Source: Bacteroidales bacterium | Lineage (GTDB): Bacteria > Bacteroidota > Bacteroidia > Bacteroidales > GWA2-32-17 | Direction: 5' to 3' | NCBI GenBank assembly: GCA_013314715.1 | Contig: JABUFC010000017.1 | Span: 1 to 57,357, forward strand | DNA: 57,357 nucleotides | Shown: positions 8,400-17,051 of the stretch, one piece after another | Position numbering within the stretch: the stretch's first letter is position 1 | Layout: each line of letters starts with the position of its first letter | Position numbers and translations under genes: made by a program | Notes under the pieces: generated by a model | Told to the model about the DNA's origin: nothing | Databases searched by the model: none | What the model saw: the letters and a program-made list of their open reading frames with translations, nothing else

Positions 8400-9643
8400 G
8401 ATTGTAGTAGTTTTATCCGGTCTAATAATGGAGGATGCGAATAACTTAGTTTAACAATAATAGGATGGGGTGTAAGATGGCTGTAATTTTGTGCTGAGAG
8501 TTTTTTAAGAGCTGAAATAAGGGCTTGCGATTGTCCATGCTTTTTAGCAAAAAGGTCAGCTTGTTTTTCGTTTGAGCGTGAATAATAATTGAAGAATATA
8601 GAAATCATAGACGAAATGGGACTAAATAAAATTCCAAAGGCTACAATTCCAATATGAAACGAAGGTGTTTCTGCTCCAAGAGCTTGACTAAAAAGGGAAA
8701 TGTTGATAAAAAGAGATAGCGTAAAAAGCATCAACCCTGTTTGAATAAAACCCATCAACATCGATTTAACGATATGCCTTTTTTTATAATGTCCTATTTC
8801 GTGAGCTAAAACAGCTACAATTTCTTCTTTGCTCATTTGCTCAATTAGTGTATCGTACAAAACGATGCGTTTATTTTTTCCAAAGCCTGTAAAATAAGCA
8901 TTTGCTTTTTTAGAACGTTTCGAAGCGTCGAGTATGTAAACTTCTTTAAGTGGAAAATTAACTTTTTTACAAAAATCAAAAATGGCTTCTTTAAGCTCAC
9001 CATCGGGCAAGGGAGTTTGTTTATTGAATAGAGGTACTATTATTTTAGAATAGAAAAAAGTGATAAAAAGCGAAAATAAAATGATGATAATCCAAGCATA
9101 GAGCCAAAACATGTCGCCTGTATTTTGATAAAAACTAAAAATAGCCCATAAAAGTGGAACTCCAAGTATAGTACTAATTAATAAAGATTTAAGTAAGTCG
9201 AGCCAAAAGGTTTTACGTGTAGAAGTATTAAAGCCATATTTTTGCTCAATTACAAAAGTCTCATAATATGAAAATGGTAAACCTAAAATCAAATAAGCCA
9301 TTCCAAACGAAGCAAAAAAGAAAAGTGTTATTAAAAATTCGTTGTCGATGTATAACCGTAAGAACGCATCGTACCATCCCAATCCTTTAATAGCAATAAC
9401 TGTAAAGGAAATGATAAAGAACAATACATTTTGTTTCCAGCTAAAATGAAAGTGTTCGAGATGATATTTTTTTTGTTTTTCGAGTGTTTCGGTGTCATAA
9501 ACATCTTTTAATTCATCAGGGATAGGGAAGGAATAACTTTTAAACTCGAGTCTATCCATCCATAATTCGAATACAAACGATGCTAATAAAAGCAATAAAA
9601 TAATTGTATATACAAGCATTTCCATATCGTTATAAGCTACCAA
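8396..9643 (-). CDS. M48 family membrane metalloprotease (Ste24/CAAX-protease-like)
   Basis: 415 residues. The zinc motif HEIGHYKKRH is at 281-290, with the third ligand expected in the NEKQAD segment near 357. Multiple membrane helices precede it and two more follow, as in Ste24-type CAAX prenyl protease 1. Bacterial members are inner-membrane proteases of uncertain substrate, often linked to membrane protein quality control. The start at 9643 overlaps the preceding VWA gene by 14 bp; an alternative ATG at 9625 gives a compact N-terminus (MEMLVYTI) and a 4-bp gap. Middle gene of the operon VWA-M48-cinA. Confidence 0.92.
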   Translation of the reverse strand: MVAYNDMEMLVYTIILLLLLASFVFELWMDRLEFKSYSFPIPDELKDVYDTETLEKQKKYHLEHFHFSWKQNVLFFIISFTVIAIKGLGWYDAFLRLYIDNEFLITLFFFASFGMAYLILGLPFSYYETFVIEQKYGFNTSTRKTFWLDLLKSLLISTILGVPLLWAIFSFYQNTGDMFWLYAWIIIILFSLFITFFYSKIIVPLFNKQTPLPDGELKEAIFDFCKKVNFPLKEVYILDASKRSKKANAYFTGFGKNKRIVLYDTLIEQMSKEEIVAVLAHEIGHYKKRHIVKSMLMGFIQTGLMLFTLSLFINISLFSQALGAETPSFHIGIVAFGILFSPISSMISIFFNYYSRSNEKQADLFAKKHGQSQALISALKKLSAQNYSHLTPHPIIVKLSYSHPPLLDRIKLLQS

Positions 9644-11720
9644 AATATCGTCTTAAAAACCATTCAATTCCAATGAGTAGAGTAATGACAATTAAAATCC
9701 ATTTAAAGTCGATGAGTGTAGTGAAGTTTTCTTCAGATTGAGAGATGGGTATTATATTCGGATTATTTTTAATAATATTAGTAAATTGTTGCAACGAATC
9801 AATTGAAATAAGTTGCCCTCCAGTTCGTATGGCTAATTGTTGCATTAAAGATAGGTCTGCAATTGTATTAATGGTTTCAATATTTTCTGCATGAACTATA
9901 AAAATACCGCTTTGTTTAAATTTTTCGTTTGCGACTTCGGTAAATGCTGTCCATCGGTATTCGCCAGCAGGAAATTGACCGGCATTAAGTGCATAATAAG
10001 GATTATTTTTATCGAAAATAAAATTGTAAGTCTTATTCTGTGCTGAAGTTATGCTGATATTTATTTCGGCATTATTAATGGCTTCGTAGCTTTTATTATA
10101 TAACTCAGCTTCAAAAGTAATCGGGTCAAATTCATTAAATATTTGTTGATTTCGAACTATAAATCGCTCTTTTTTCTGATTAGCAAGTAAATACAATGCT
10201 ATTTTATTTATAAATTCATAGAATATTGTATTTTGTTGTTTTTTTGCAAACTCCGCCAAACGCCAACGGTATAAGCCCTCACCAAACAAGATTCCTATTT
10301 TTTGATTTTCTTGCCATATATCGAATGCAAGGAGTGGTTTTGATGTAACAATTTGTTTGATTTTTTGATATAAAACAATATCGGCATTGGGGTTAAGCTT
10401 ATAATCTCCATAATTTACCAATAAGGGCGGGTATGATTCTATTGTTTCAATTGACTCATCAGAAAGGTTGAAAAAATTTTCTGCTTTATTTATACTTAAA
10501 TATGCATCCTCGGTTTGATTTGATTTTGCAATTAAAATAGGTTTTGGAAAATATTCATTAAATTGCTGTAAATGGTTTTGTGTACCTATAACAAATAGGG
10601 TAGGTGTTTTTTTTGTAATTATATTTTTAAGTAATAATGAAGCACTGTTTTGTTTGGCTGGTAATTGATATAATATAATAGCGTGTGCATTTATTATTGA
10701 ATCAGATGCTTGCTCAGGAGATAGGAGACTCACCTTGAACGATGGATTTGTTTCGAGGGCTGATTTAATAGCGCCAATGTCGGGATGTGGAGCATTTGTT
10801 GCTATAATTATGTTTCTTTTATCTGAACTTACTTGAATAATGGCAGTTGAAATATTATTTCGTATCGAATATTCTTTTTCTACATGGTCTATTTTTAGAG
10901 AATATTTATAAATACCTTCTTTTTCATTGCCAATAATAAAGTTAAATGTTTGATAATATTGATTTTTATTAACATATATGGGTTGTGATTGTATGATTTC
11001 TTTATCTTTTAATAAATGGATTTTTGTTTTTGTACCTATTAGCTTGTTGGCTTTAACAGTAACCTGAATTCGAATATTGTTGCCTGTAAAAACTTTTGAG
11101 TTGTAATTTAATTTATCTATCCATATATCTTTTTTTATAGATGTGTCGCCGAGGCAAATTGAATAAATGGGTGTTAAACCAATAGATGTTAAATATAACG
11201 GGTTTTGTCCGTGATTATATATACCATCGCTAAATAATAAAACAGCTCCAAGGTTTTCAAATTCATATTGATCTTGAATATATTCAAATAAATTAGAAAA
11301 ATTAGTTATTTTATCGCTAAAATTTAAAGTATCTATGGGTCTTACTTTATTTCCAAAACCAATTATTTTAAAATCGTAGTCAGGGTTAGATTTTATGTGT
11401 TTAATAAACTGAAGTATTTTATTTTTTTGACTTGTATAAAATGGATTTAATTTTATAGATTCTGATTGGTCAATAGCAACAACTATAATAGGTTTTTTAA
11501 TTTGTGTTTTATACCATTTAAATATGGGTGAGAGTAGTAATATAAATAAAAGAAAAATGGTAGAAAATCGTAATATTTGAGCCAAAATTTTTGTTTTATC
11601 ATGCATTTCGTTAAGACTTGCATCATTTTTATAAAAGTACCAAGTTAATGCTATTGCAATGGGGATTGCAATGAGTAAAAACCACAACGATGTGTCAGAT
11701 ACTATTTGAAATGCAAGCAT
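9630..11720 (-). CDS. Membrane-anchored VWA-domain protein
   Basis: 696 residues. Two N-terminal membrane helices (about 10-28 and 47-67) are followed by a von Willebrand A domain with the MIDAS pattern DQSES (about 83-87) and a LFSDG loop near 165. A long beta-rich periplasmic region follows (Ig-like segments around 210-290 and 520-610), and a final membrane helix lies near 672-690 (FKWILIVITLLIGIEWFL). The topology resembles the BatA/BatB-like VWA proteins of Bacteroidota, but the long C-terminal part is different and I do not know its function. It heads the operon with the M48 protease and cinA. Confidence 0.8.
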   Translation of the reverse strand: MLAFQIVSDTSLWFLLIAIPIAIALTWYFYKNDASLNEMHDKTKILAQILRFSTIFLLFILLLSPIFKWYKTQIKKPIIVVAIDQSESIKLNPFYTSQKNKILQFIKHIKSNPDYDFKIIGFGNKVRPIDTLNFSDKITNFSNLFEYIQDQYEFENLGAVLLFSDGIYNHGQNPLYLTSIGLTPIYSICLGDTSIKKDIWIDKLNYNSKVFTGNNIRIQVTVKANKLIGTKTKIHLLKDKEIIQSQPIYVNKNQYYQTFNFIIGNEKEGIYKYSLKIDHVEKEYSIRNNISTAIIQVSSDKRNIIIATNAPHPDIGAIKSALETNPSFKVSLLSPEQASDSIINAHAIILYQLPAKQNSASLLLKNIITKKTPTLFVIGTQNHLQQFNEYFPKPILIAKSNQTEDAYLSINKAENFFNLSDESIETIESYPPLLVNYGDYKLNPNADIVLYQKIKQIVTSKPLLAFDIWQENQKIGILFGEGLYRWRLAEFAKKQQNTIFYEFINKIALYLLANQKKERFIVRNQQIFNEFDPITFEAELYNKSYEAINNAEINISITSAQNKTYNFIFDKNNPYYALNAGQFPAGEYRWTAFTEVANEKFKQSGIFIVHAENIETINTIADLSLMQQLAIRTGGQLISIDSLQQFTNIIKNNPNIIPISQSEENFTTLIDFKWILIVITLLIGIEWFLRRYFGSL

Positions 11721-11739
11721 AGTTTTATATATATTGGCT

Positions 11740-11747
11740 CAAAGGTA
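11740..11747 (-). promoter_or_regulatory. -7 element upstream of the VWA-M48-cinA operon
   Basis: TACCTTTG on the minus strand (11747-11740) matches TAnnTTTG, about 20 bases before the ATG at 11720. No TTG at the right distance upstream, so this is a partial match. Confidence 0.5.
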
Positions 11748-11769
11748 GTAATTTCTTGTTATTAAAAGT

Positions 11770-13524
11770 TTATTCTCCTATGTCGTAGTCGTTACGATTT
11801 TTTATTTTGGGTTGTTCTTGTATTTTATTGCTAGATTTTGATTTTATTAATTGATTGTTTTTAAATATGGCTTCGAAAATTATTTTACCATTGGGTTCGT
11901 AATAGATAGTTCGACCATTTTTAAGTCCATCTTTATATTCAACAATGCTTTCGATGGGTCCCATGGGGTAATATGTTTTCCACGTTCCATCGGGGCGATT
12001 TTCTTTGTAATATTCTTCTCTGAGTAGAGCACCACGTTGGTCATAATAAAGCCATTTGCCAATTTTATTGCCTTTATTATAGTTTCCTTGTATATTAATT
12101 TTGCCGTTTTCGTAGTAAGTTTCAAAAGTACCATGATATTGATGATTAAGTCTGTTTTCAATACGTTGCAAATTACCATTTTCCCAATAATAAATGCTTT
12201 TGCCTTCGGGTACACTATCTTTGTAATGTATTTCATATTTTTTATTGCCATTTTCCCAATAGCCTTTCCATAAATCTTGCATTACACCATTTACAAAATT
12301 CCCTTCTAATTTTTTGTTGCCGTTTTCGTACCAGCTAACCCAATATCCCTCTTCTTTTCCTTCATTAAATTCTCCTTCGTGTTCTTTGTTTCCGTTTTCG
12401 TAATAAACTGTTATTTTTCCGTGTTTTAAGCCTTCTTTAAAGTTTACTATTTTCCATATACTATCGTTGCTATACCAATAAGTCCAAGTTCCGTCCATTT
12501 TGCCATTTTTGTAAAAGCCTTCATTCCCTTTATGGCCGTCAGTACGCCAATAGGTCCATTTGCCATTTTGTACATCATTTTCAAAGTAACCTTCAATATC
12601 TTTTTTCCCATTTTCAAGAAACCATATAGCAGTTCCATGTTTTTTATTATTGTTAAAATTTATTTGCGATTCTATTTGACCGTTTTGATAGTATTTAGTA
12701 TGAAGGCCTTGACGCAAATCTTTATTAAAAATACCTTCCATTTTCTTTTGTCCGTTATCGTAATAAAATACCCATAAACCTTCTTTTAAGCTGTCTTTAA
12801 GTGTGCCTTCCATTTCTTTTTGGCCGTTTGGGTAGTACGAAATGTTATTGCCACTGATATAATTAAGTTCTGATTTAAGTTTGCCATCAGGATACCAGCT
12901 TTTCCAAGTCCCTACATGTTTTCCATTGTCGAAAAAGCCTATAGTCATAGTTTTTCCATTTTCATAAAATGCTTCCCATTTCCCATTTTCTAGTCCATTT
13001 TTAAATTCTCCTTTTTCTTTTATTTTGCCAGATGGATAGAATTCTTCGTAAGTTCCGTTGCCATTCAATATAGTTTGTTTTCCATCGCTTGTCCAGTATT
13101 GGTTTAATAGGCATTTGCCGTTTTTACATGTTAATTCTTTTTTCTTTTGTCCATTGCTATAATAATAAGTCCATAAACTATCTTTTTCGTTAAGTTTAAA
13201 AAAACCATTGATTTTTAGTTGTCCATTTTCGTACCATTCTTGATAATTACCACGTTGAAGTCCGTATTTAAATTCTCCCTCGTTTTGTTTTTGACCGTTT
13301 GGATAATAATAAATAACTTTACCGTGAACAATGCCGTTAATAAAATCAATTTCTTGTTTGATATTACCATTTGAGTCGTAAAATTTCCAACGACCATATT
13401 CGGCTCCATTTTTTATGATGCCTTCACTTGATTTTTTACCGTTTTTGTGATAGGTAACAACAGTGTCTTGTGCACTAATAACTAATGAAATGCTGATAAA
13501 AAATATAATCAAACTTAATCTCAT
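11770..13524 (-). CDS. Secreted MORN-type (YwqK-like) repeat protein
   Basis: 584 residues with a signal peptide ending near residue 18 (ISLVISAQ). Nearly all the rest consists of about 23 units of ~23 residues built on YYxNGQKxxEGxFKNGxxxGxWxx. These are MORN_2-type repeats, which form an extended beta sheet ladder. Databases often label such proteins YwqK family antitoxin, but nothing here supports a toxin-antitoxin role: no toxin gene is adjacent and the protein is exported. The C-terminal ~30 residues are charged and lack a T9SS sorting domain. Function unknown; a scaffold or surface role is possible. A second, shorter relative lies at 22607-23452. Confidence 0.85.
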   Translation of the reverse strand: MRLSLIIFFISISLVISAQDTVVTYHKNGKKSSEGIIKNGAEYGRWKFYDSNGNIKQEIDFINGIVHGKVIYYYPNGQKQNEGEFKYGLQRGNYQEWYENGQLKINGFFKLNEKDSLWTYYYSNGQKKKELTCKNGKCLLNQYWTSDGKQTILNGNGTYEEFYPSGKIKEKGEFKNGLENGKWEAFYENGKTMTIGFFDNGKHVGTWKSWYPDGKLKSELNYISGNNISYYPNGQKEMEGTLKDSLKEGLWVFYYDNGQKKMEGIFNKDLRQGLHTKYYQNGQIESQINFNNNKKHGTAIWFLENGKKDIEGYFENDVQNGKWTYWRTDGHKGNEGFYKNGKMDGTWTYWYSNDSIWKIVNFKEGLKHGKITVYYENGNKEHEGEFNEGKEEGYWVSWYENGNKKLEGNFVNGVMQDLWKGYWENGNKKYEIHYKDSVPEGKSIYYWENGNLQRIENRLNHQYHGTFETYYENGKINIQGNYNKGNKIGKWLYYDQRGALLREEYYKENRPDGTWKTYYPMGPIESIVEYKDGLKNGRTIYYEPNGKIIFEAIFKNNQLIKSKSSNKIQEQPKIKNRNDYDIGE

Positions 13525-13643
13525 AATTTTTTTTTGTAAAGTTAGCGAATAAAAAAAGGTTTGATAAATTTAGTCTATAAGATTTATTAACAAATTTGTT
13601 TACAATTATTATAAAAAGAAGTTTAACGTATCAAATTAATCAT

Positions 13644-13651
13644 TATTTTTG
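13644..13651 (+). promoter_or_regulatory. -7 element of the T9SS cargo gene
   Basis: TATTTTTG (13644-13651) fits TAnnTTTG. Predicted transcription from about 13658 leaves a ~17-base leader to the ATG at 13675, and makes the ATG at 13663 unlikely. No clear -33 element. Confidence 0.5.
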
Positions 13652-13674
13652 AAGTGAATTAAATGATAACGATT

Positions 13675-14562
13675 ATGAAACGATTTTTATTCTTATTATT
13701 TATGTTTATTGTTTTTTGTGGAATAGGACAAAATATTCCCAACGCTGATTTTGAAAATTGGACAGGAGGCAATCCCAATGGTTGGCAAACACCTAATGCT
13801 TTTACTCAACAGTATGGTGTTGTTACTGTTACTCAGGAAACGGTTAACCCTCATAGTGGAACTTATTCAGTTAAATTAGAAACAAAATCAATTTTTGGCT
13901 ATGCTGTAACTGGTTTAATAACAAATGGACAGATATCGGTAAATTTAAGCAATCCAAATCCCATAACCATTTTAGGTGGTACTCCTTTTACTGAACGCCC
14001 CAATCATTTTAAAGGATATTTTCATTATACACCGGCATCGGGTGATTATTGTACGATAGTAGCTTTGTTGTTAAAGAAAAATGTGCAAACAAATCAGTTT
14101 GATACGGTTGGGGTTGCTCAATATATTAATAATACATCTGTTACTGGTTGGACGATGTTCGATGCTCCATTTGCTTATGCAATGGGCGATACTCCAGATA
14201 CTATGCAAATAGTTGCGGTGTCGTCAAATCCCAATGCCGCTATTGTCGGTAGTACCTTATGGGTTGACCATTTATATTTCGAAGGTGGTACGTTGGGGAA
14301 TAATATTTTAAAGTTAAATGAACAGATACAGGTTTTTCCAAACCCTGTAAACGATTTGTTAAATATTTATTTTGGTAAACCAACGACAGGTCAAACAAGT
14401 ATAACCATTTTTAATGCAACTGGACAACGAGTTAAACAAAGCATTATACCAGCAGGTACACAAATTTCGTCATTGAATATTTATGATTTGCCTAAAGGTA
14501 TTTATATTATACAGATTCAAAATAATAGCGACAGATTTGTTCAGAAAATTAGTGTGAAATAA
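13675..14562 (+). CDS. Secreted protein with type IX secretion (Por) C-terminal sorting domain
   Basis: About 295 residues. Signal peptide MKRFLFLLFMFIVFCGIGQ. The mature part (about 25-210) looks like a beta-sandwich, carbohydrate-binding-like (PNADFENWTGGNPNGWQT... at its start is common in such secreted modules). The last ~75 residues form a type A sorting domain: VFPNPVNDLLNIYF, then ITIFNATGQRV, and LPKGIYIIQI near the end. This domain directs export through the T9SS and surface attachment. No catalytic residues recognised. It is followed by two hairpin terminators and stands alone on the plus strand. Confidence 0.88.
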   Translation: MKRFLFLLFMFIVFCGIGQNIPNADFENWTGGNPNGWQTPNAFTQQYGVVTVTQETVNPHSGTYSVKLETKSIFGYAVTGLITNGQISVNLSNPNPITILGGTPFTERPNHFKGYFHYTPASGDYCTIVALLLKKNVQTNQFDTVGVAQYINNTSVTGWTMFDAPFAYAMGDTPDTMQIVAVSSNPNAAIVGSTLWVDHLYFEGGTLGNNILKLNEQIQVFPNPVNDLLNIYFGKPTTGQTSITIFNATGQRVKQSIIPAGTQISSLNIYDLPKGIYIIQIQNNSDRFVQKISVK

Positions 14563-14590
14563 AAAGTTTTCATTATAAACTTTTTATTTT
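14561..14590 (+). terminator. Terminator after the T9SS cargo gene
   Basis: AAAAAGTTT (14561-14569), 7-base loop, AAACTTTTT (14577-14585), followed by more T. Starts at the stop codon. A second hairpin follows at 14606. Confidence 0.65.
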
Positions 14591-14605
14591 TTCTATAAAA
14601 TAGCT

Positions 14606-14632
14606 AAAGGTCATCTTTCGATGACCTTTTTT
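14606..14632 (+). terminator. Hairpin between the T9SS gene and tRNA-Leu
   Basis: AAAGGTCAT, loop CTTTCG, ATGACCTTT, followed by a T run on the plus strand. It lies just beyond the 3' end of the minus-strand tRNA and could serve both strands, although the minus-strand T tract is poor. Confidence 0.7.
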
Positions 14633-14634
14633 AG

Positions 14635-14718
14635 TGCCCAGGACAAGATTCGAACTTGCACACCCTTGCAGGCGCCAGCCCCTCAAGCTGGTGTGTCTAC
14701 CAATTCCACCACCTGGGC
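14635..14718 (-). tRNA. tRNA-Leu, anticodon GAG
   Basis: 84 bases on the minus strand. The acceptor arms GCCCAGG (14718-14712) and CCTGGGC (14642-14636) pair fully, with discriminator A. The anticodon stem CCAGC/GCTGG encloses loop TTGAGGG, giving anticodon GAG (leucine, CUC/CUU). A ~15-base variable region fits a class II tRNA. T loop TTCGAAT. The terminal CCA is not encoded. Confidence 0.97.
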
Positions 14719-14728
14719 ATTGAGGTTG

Positions 14729-14758
14729 CAAAAATACAAAAAAAATAAATTCAACCAA
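14729..14758 (-). promoter_or_regulatory. Promoter of tRNA-Leu
   Basis: Minus strand TTG (14758-14756), 19 bp, TATTTTTG (14736-14729). Predicted start about 4 bases before the mature 5' end, which leaves little leader to trim. Confidence 0.7.
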
Positions 14759-14776
14759 CTTATTGTTGAAAAAATA

Positions 14777-15112
14777 TTAATACAGTAAATGTTTCTTATC
14801 ATTTTTTATCCAACCAGCGTCGTATTTACTATCGGTAAAATAGATAATTAAATCGGCGTCGTATTTTGAATCAACAAAAAAGATTTTCTTTTTAGCATCG
14901 TATTTTGAGTCAGTAAAGTACCACAAGCCTTTGTTGTCTTCGGCATCGTATTTCGATTGGCATTTATAAACAACCAAATCGGCATCGTATTTTGAGCTTG
15001 CTACATACACTTTGATATCAGCATCGTATTTTGAGTCGGTGCTGAAAATGGTTTGTGAAAAAACTACCATTTTAGCAAAAACAAATAAAGAAGTAATAAT
15101 TATTTTTCTCAT
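14777..15112 (-). CDS. Small secreted protein with six SKYDA repeats
   Basis: 111 residues. Signal peptide MRKIIITSLFVFAKMVVFSQ. The mature protein contains SKYDA six times, at spacings 13, 13, 16, 13 and 13, each followed by a short hydrophobic strand such as DLVVYK or KKIFFV. This suggests a small beta-solenoid with one pentapeptide per turn. From memory it resembles small Bacteroidota proteins grouped as DUF6150, but I cannot confirm that. It is a paralogue of 15181-15513, which has the same spacers but YKSDA in all six places. No catalytic residues; function unknown. Confidence 0.8.
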   Translation of the reverse strand: MRKIIITSLFVFAKMVVFSQTIFSTDSKYDADIKVYVASSKYDADLVVYKCQSKYDAEDNKGLWYFTDSKYDAKKKIFFVDSKYDADLIIYFTDSKYDAGWIKNDKKHLLY

Positions 15113-15180
15113 TCTTAATTATTTTAAATTATTATTATGTAAAATGTTGAGCTAAATTAGTTTTCAATGACAAATTATAT

Positions 15181-15513
15181 TTAATACATTAAATGTTGTT
15201 TTTCTTTTTTTATCCAGCCGGCATCGCTTTTGTAATCTGAAAAATATACTACAATATCAGCATCACTTTTGTAATCGACAAAAAAGATTTTCTTTTTAGC
15301 ATCGCTTTTATATTGTGCAAAGTACCAAAGTCCTTGATTACCTGTAGCATCGCTTTTGTATTGACATTTATACACAACAAGATCAGCATCGCTTTTATAC
15401 TTAGTTACATAAACTTTTACATCCGCATCGCTTTTGTATTGACAGCTATAAACAACTTGTGAGAAAATACTTGATGTAAAAAACATCATTAATAAAAATA
15501 AAAATACTTTCAT
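15181..15513 (-). CDS. Small secreted protein with six YKSDA repeats
   Basis: 110 residues from the ATG at 15513 (15516 is also an ATG). The longer frame reaching 15603 starts before the predicted promoter and is rejected. Signal peptide MKVFLFLLMMFFTSSIFSQ. Six YKSDA pentapeptides at spacings 13, 13, 16, 13 and 13, exactly as in the neighbour at 14777-15112. Spacers are nearly the same in both (DLVVYKCQ, GLWYF, KKKIFFVD, GWIK), and at one point 26 DNA bases in a row are identical. The Ser and Tyr of the pentapeptide are swapped in every unit. Own promoter at 15548-15578. Confidence 0.82.
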   Translation of the reverse strand: MKVFLFLLMMFFTSSIFSQVVYSCQYKSDADVKVYVTKYKSDADLVVYKCQYKSDATGNQGLWYFAQYKSDAKKKIFFVDYKSDADIVVYFSDYKSDAGWIKKEKQHLMY

Positions 15514-15547
15514 CATATCAATATATTTTTTGTGGTTAAAGACGTAA

Positions 15548-15578
15548 CAAATATAATACCATTTAATTAAAAAACAAA
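15548..15578 (-). promoter_or_regulatory. Promoter of the YKSDA-repeat gene
   Basis: Minus strand TTTG (15578-15575), 19 bp, TATATTTG (15555-15548): an exact Bacteroidota promoter. The TTTG is the end of the T tract of the preceding terminator, so the two signals touch. Confidence 0.8.
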
Positions 15579-15610
15579 AAAAGGTTGTTGCAATAAACAA
15601 CAACCTTTTT
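15578..15610 (-). terminator. Terminator of the beta-helix lipoprotein gene
   Basis: Perfect 13-bp stem (15578-15590 with 15598-15610), 7-base loop, T-rich on both strands. It follows the stop at 15636 of the minus-strand lipoprotein gene. Confidence 0.88.
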
Positions 15611-15635
15611 GGCGATAATTTATGTAGAATGGAGA

Positions 15636-17051
15636 TTAGTAATTGGTATTTTGAGGATCAAAGTTTGCCCAACCTGCTGTCCAATCTGAATTTCCAAAAG
15701 CACCCTTAAAGTTTACAATTTCAAAGAATGGATTTTGTAATACTGAATGATTAAAGTTAGCTCCTGTTAATAGAGGTGAATTTGCTTGTGGAAGAACTGA
15801 TGGGTTGGTTAAATTCCATGCATTTGCATTTAATAAAATATTGTCGAATGTTGCAATTTGGTTGTTGTATCCTTGTGTGTTGAACCATGTTTGAATATCG
15901 AAGCTACTTCCGCTTGCTACAGCTAAATTCGAAGTACAACCAACGATATAATTGTCTCTAAAAATTAAATCGCCATTTTGAGCATTGTTTTCGGCATAAG
16001 TACCGTCAATTAATAGACCAACAGGATAACCACAAATAACAGAGTTAAGTATTTTAATTTTTGTATTTCTACGTAAATGTGCACCGCGTTTGTATTGTTG
16101 GTTGTAAGTCGAATTATTGGGATTCATAGGACCAAGAATAGTAACATTTGAGAAAATGCCGCTTGTAAATGGTTCTGCAGTTGTGCCTTGTGCATCGTTA
16201 TCGCTTTCGAATCCATTTGATCCTGATTGGTCAGCGATATTAGGATCGCGTAAAGCGAAGCAAAACTGTGCCATACCACTCCAACCGTTGTCGGTATCAA
16301 ATTCATCGTCCCATCCTCTGAATGAAATAAGATGTTTAACATTTACAGTTCCACCAAAGAATTCGTATGAGTCGTCGCCGTTAAACGATACTTGTACATA
16401 ATCTATTTCTGTTTGGTCGCCAACACCTGCTAGTGTTAAGCCATTTATTTCCTGATTAGGTTGGAATGCAATACCAGCAAATTCTATACGAACATATTTT
16501 AGTTTGCCGGAATTATCATGAGGATCGGTACCTCCGTAATAAGCATCTGGTCCGCCTTCAATTAAACCTTCGCCACCAGGAAGGTTTACGGGAGCTTTAC
16601 CACATATTATAATTCCTCCCCAGTCGCCATAATCGCGTTGTCCAGCTGGTTTGTTTGATGTAAATACTATAGGTTTTTGAGCTGTACCTACTGCATTAAT
16701 TTGTCCACCTCTTTTAATAATTAAAGAACCTTTAGTGTCTTTGTCGCCTTTAATTATGGTTCCGGGTTCAATGGTTAATGTAACACCAGATTCTACATAA
16801 ACAAAACCTTTTAATAAATATTTATGATTTGCTTTTAAGGTTTGACTGGTAGTAATACTTCCTTGTAAAATAATAGTCGATGTATCGCAATCGGTACAAT
16901 ATTGACATGAACCATCATCTTTTTCGGCATCGGGGTCGTAATTTAACGCTGTTTTGTCTGTACAACCTTCTTTCTTTTTACACGATGTAAATGTACCTGA
17001 AATAAGTACAAAACTTGCTAAAATTAGTAATAATGTTACTTTTTGTTTCAT
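15636..17051 (-). CDS. Outer-surface lipoprotein, right-handed beta-helix type
   Basis: 471 residues. Lipobox ...GTFTSC puts the acylated Cys at about 24, followed by KKK. Next comes a GCTDKTALNYDPDAEKDDGS module (about 33-52), a short cysteine motif frequent in secreted proteins of marine Bacteroidota. The remainder resembles parallel beta-helix proteins: GVTLTIEPGTIIKG, GSLIIKRGGQINAVG and KPIVFTS. It lies directly after a TonB-dependent receptor but is separated from it by a terminator, so it probably has its own promoter. It may be the surface partner of that receptor, but the ligand is unknown. No C-terminal T9SS domain seen. Confidence 0.82.
   Translation of the reverse strand: MKQKVTLLLILASFVLISGTFTSCKKKEGCTDKTALNYDPDAEKDDGSCQYCTDCDTSTIILQGSITTSQTLKANHKYLLKGFVYVESGVTLTIEPGTIIKGDKDTKGSLIIKRGGQINAVGTAQKPIVFTSNKPAGQRDYGDWGGIIICGKAPVNLPGGEGLIEGGPDAYYGGTDPHDNSGKLKYVRIEFAGIAFQPNQEINGLTLAGVGDQTEIDYVQVSFNGDDSYEFFGGTVNVKHLISFRGWDDEFDTDNGWSGMAQFCFALRDPNIADQSGSNGFESDNDAQGTTAEPFTSGIFSNVTILGPMNPNNSTYNQQYKRGAHLRRNTKIKILNSVICGYPVGLLIDGTYAENNAQNGDLIFRDNYIVGCTSNLAVASGSSFDIQTWFNTQGYNNQIATFDNILLNANAWNLTNPSVLPQANSPLLTGANFNHSVLQNPFFEIVNFKGAFGNSDWTAGWANFDPQNTNY

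Noticed and set aside
14573-14758. Open frame of 61 codons on the minus strand
   Set aside because: It runs straight through the tRNA-Leu gene and its promoter and has no recognisable protein features.
14777-15513. CRISPR-like pattern: short DNA repeats at regular spacing
   Set aside because: The repeats are about 14 bp, in frame inside two secreted proteins, with conserved rather than unique spacers and no cas genes.
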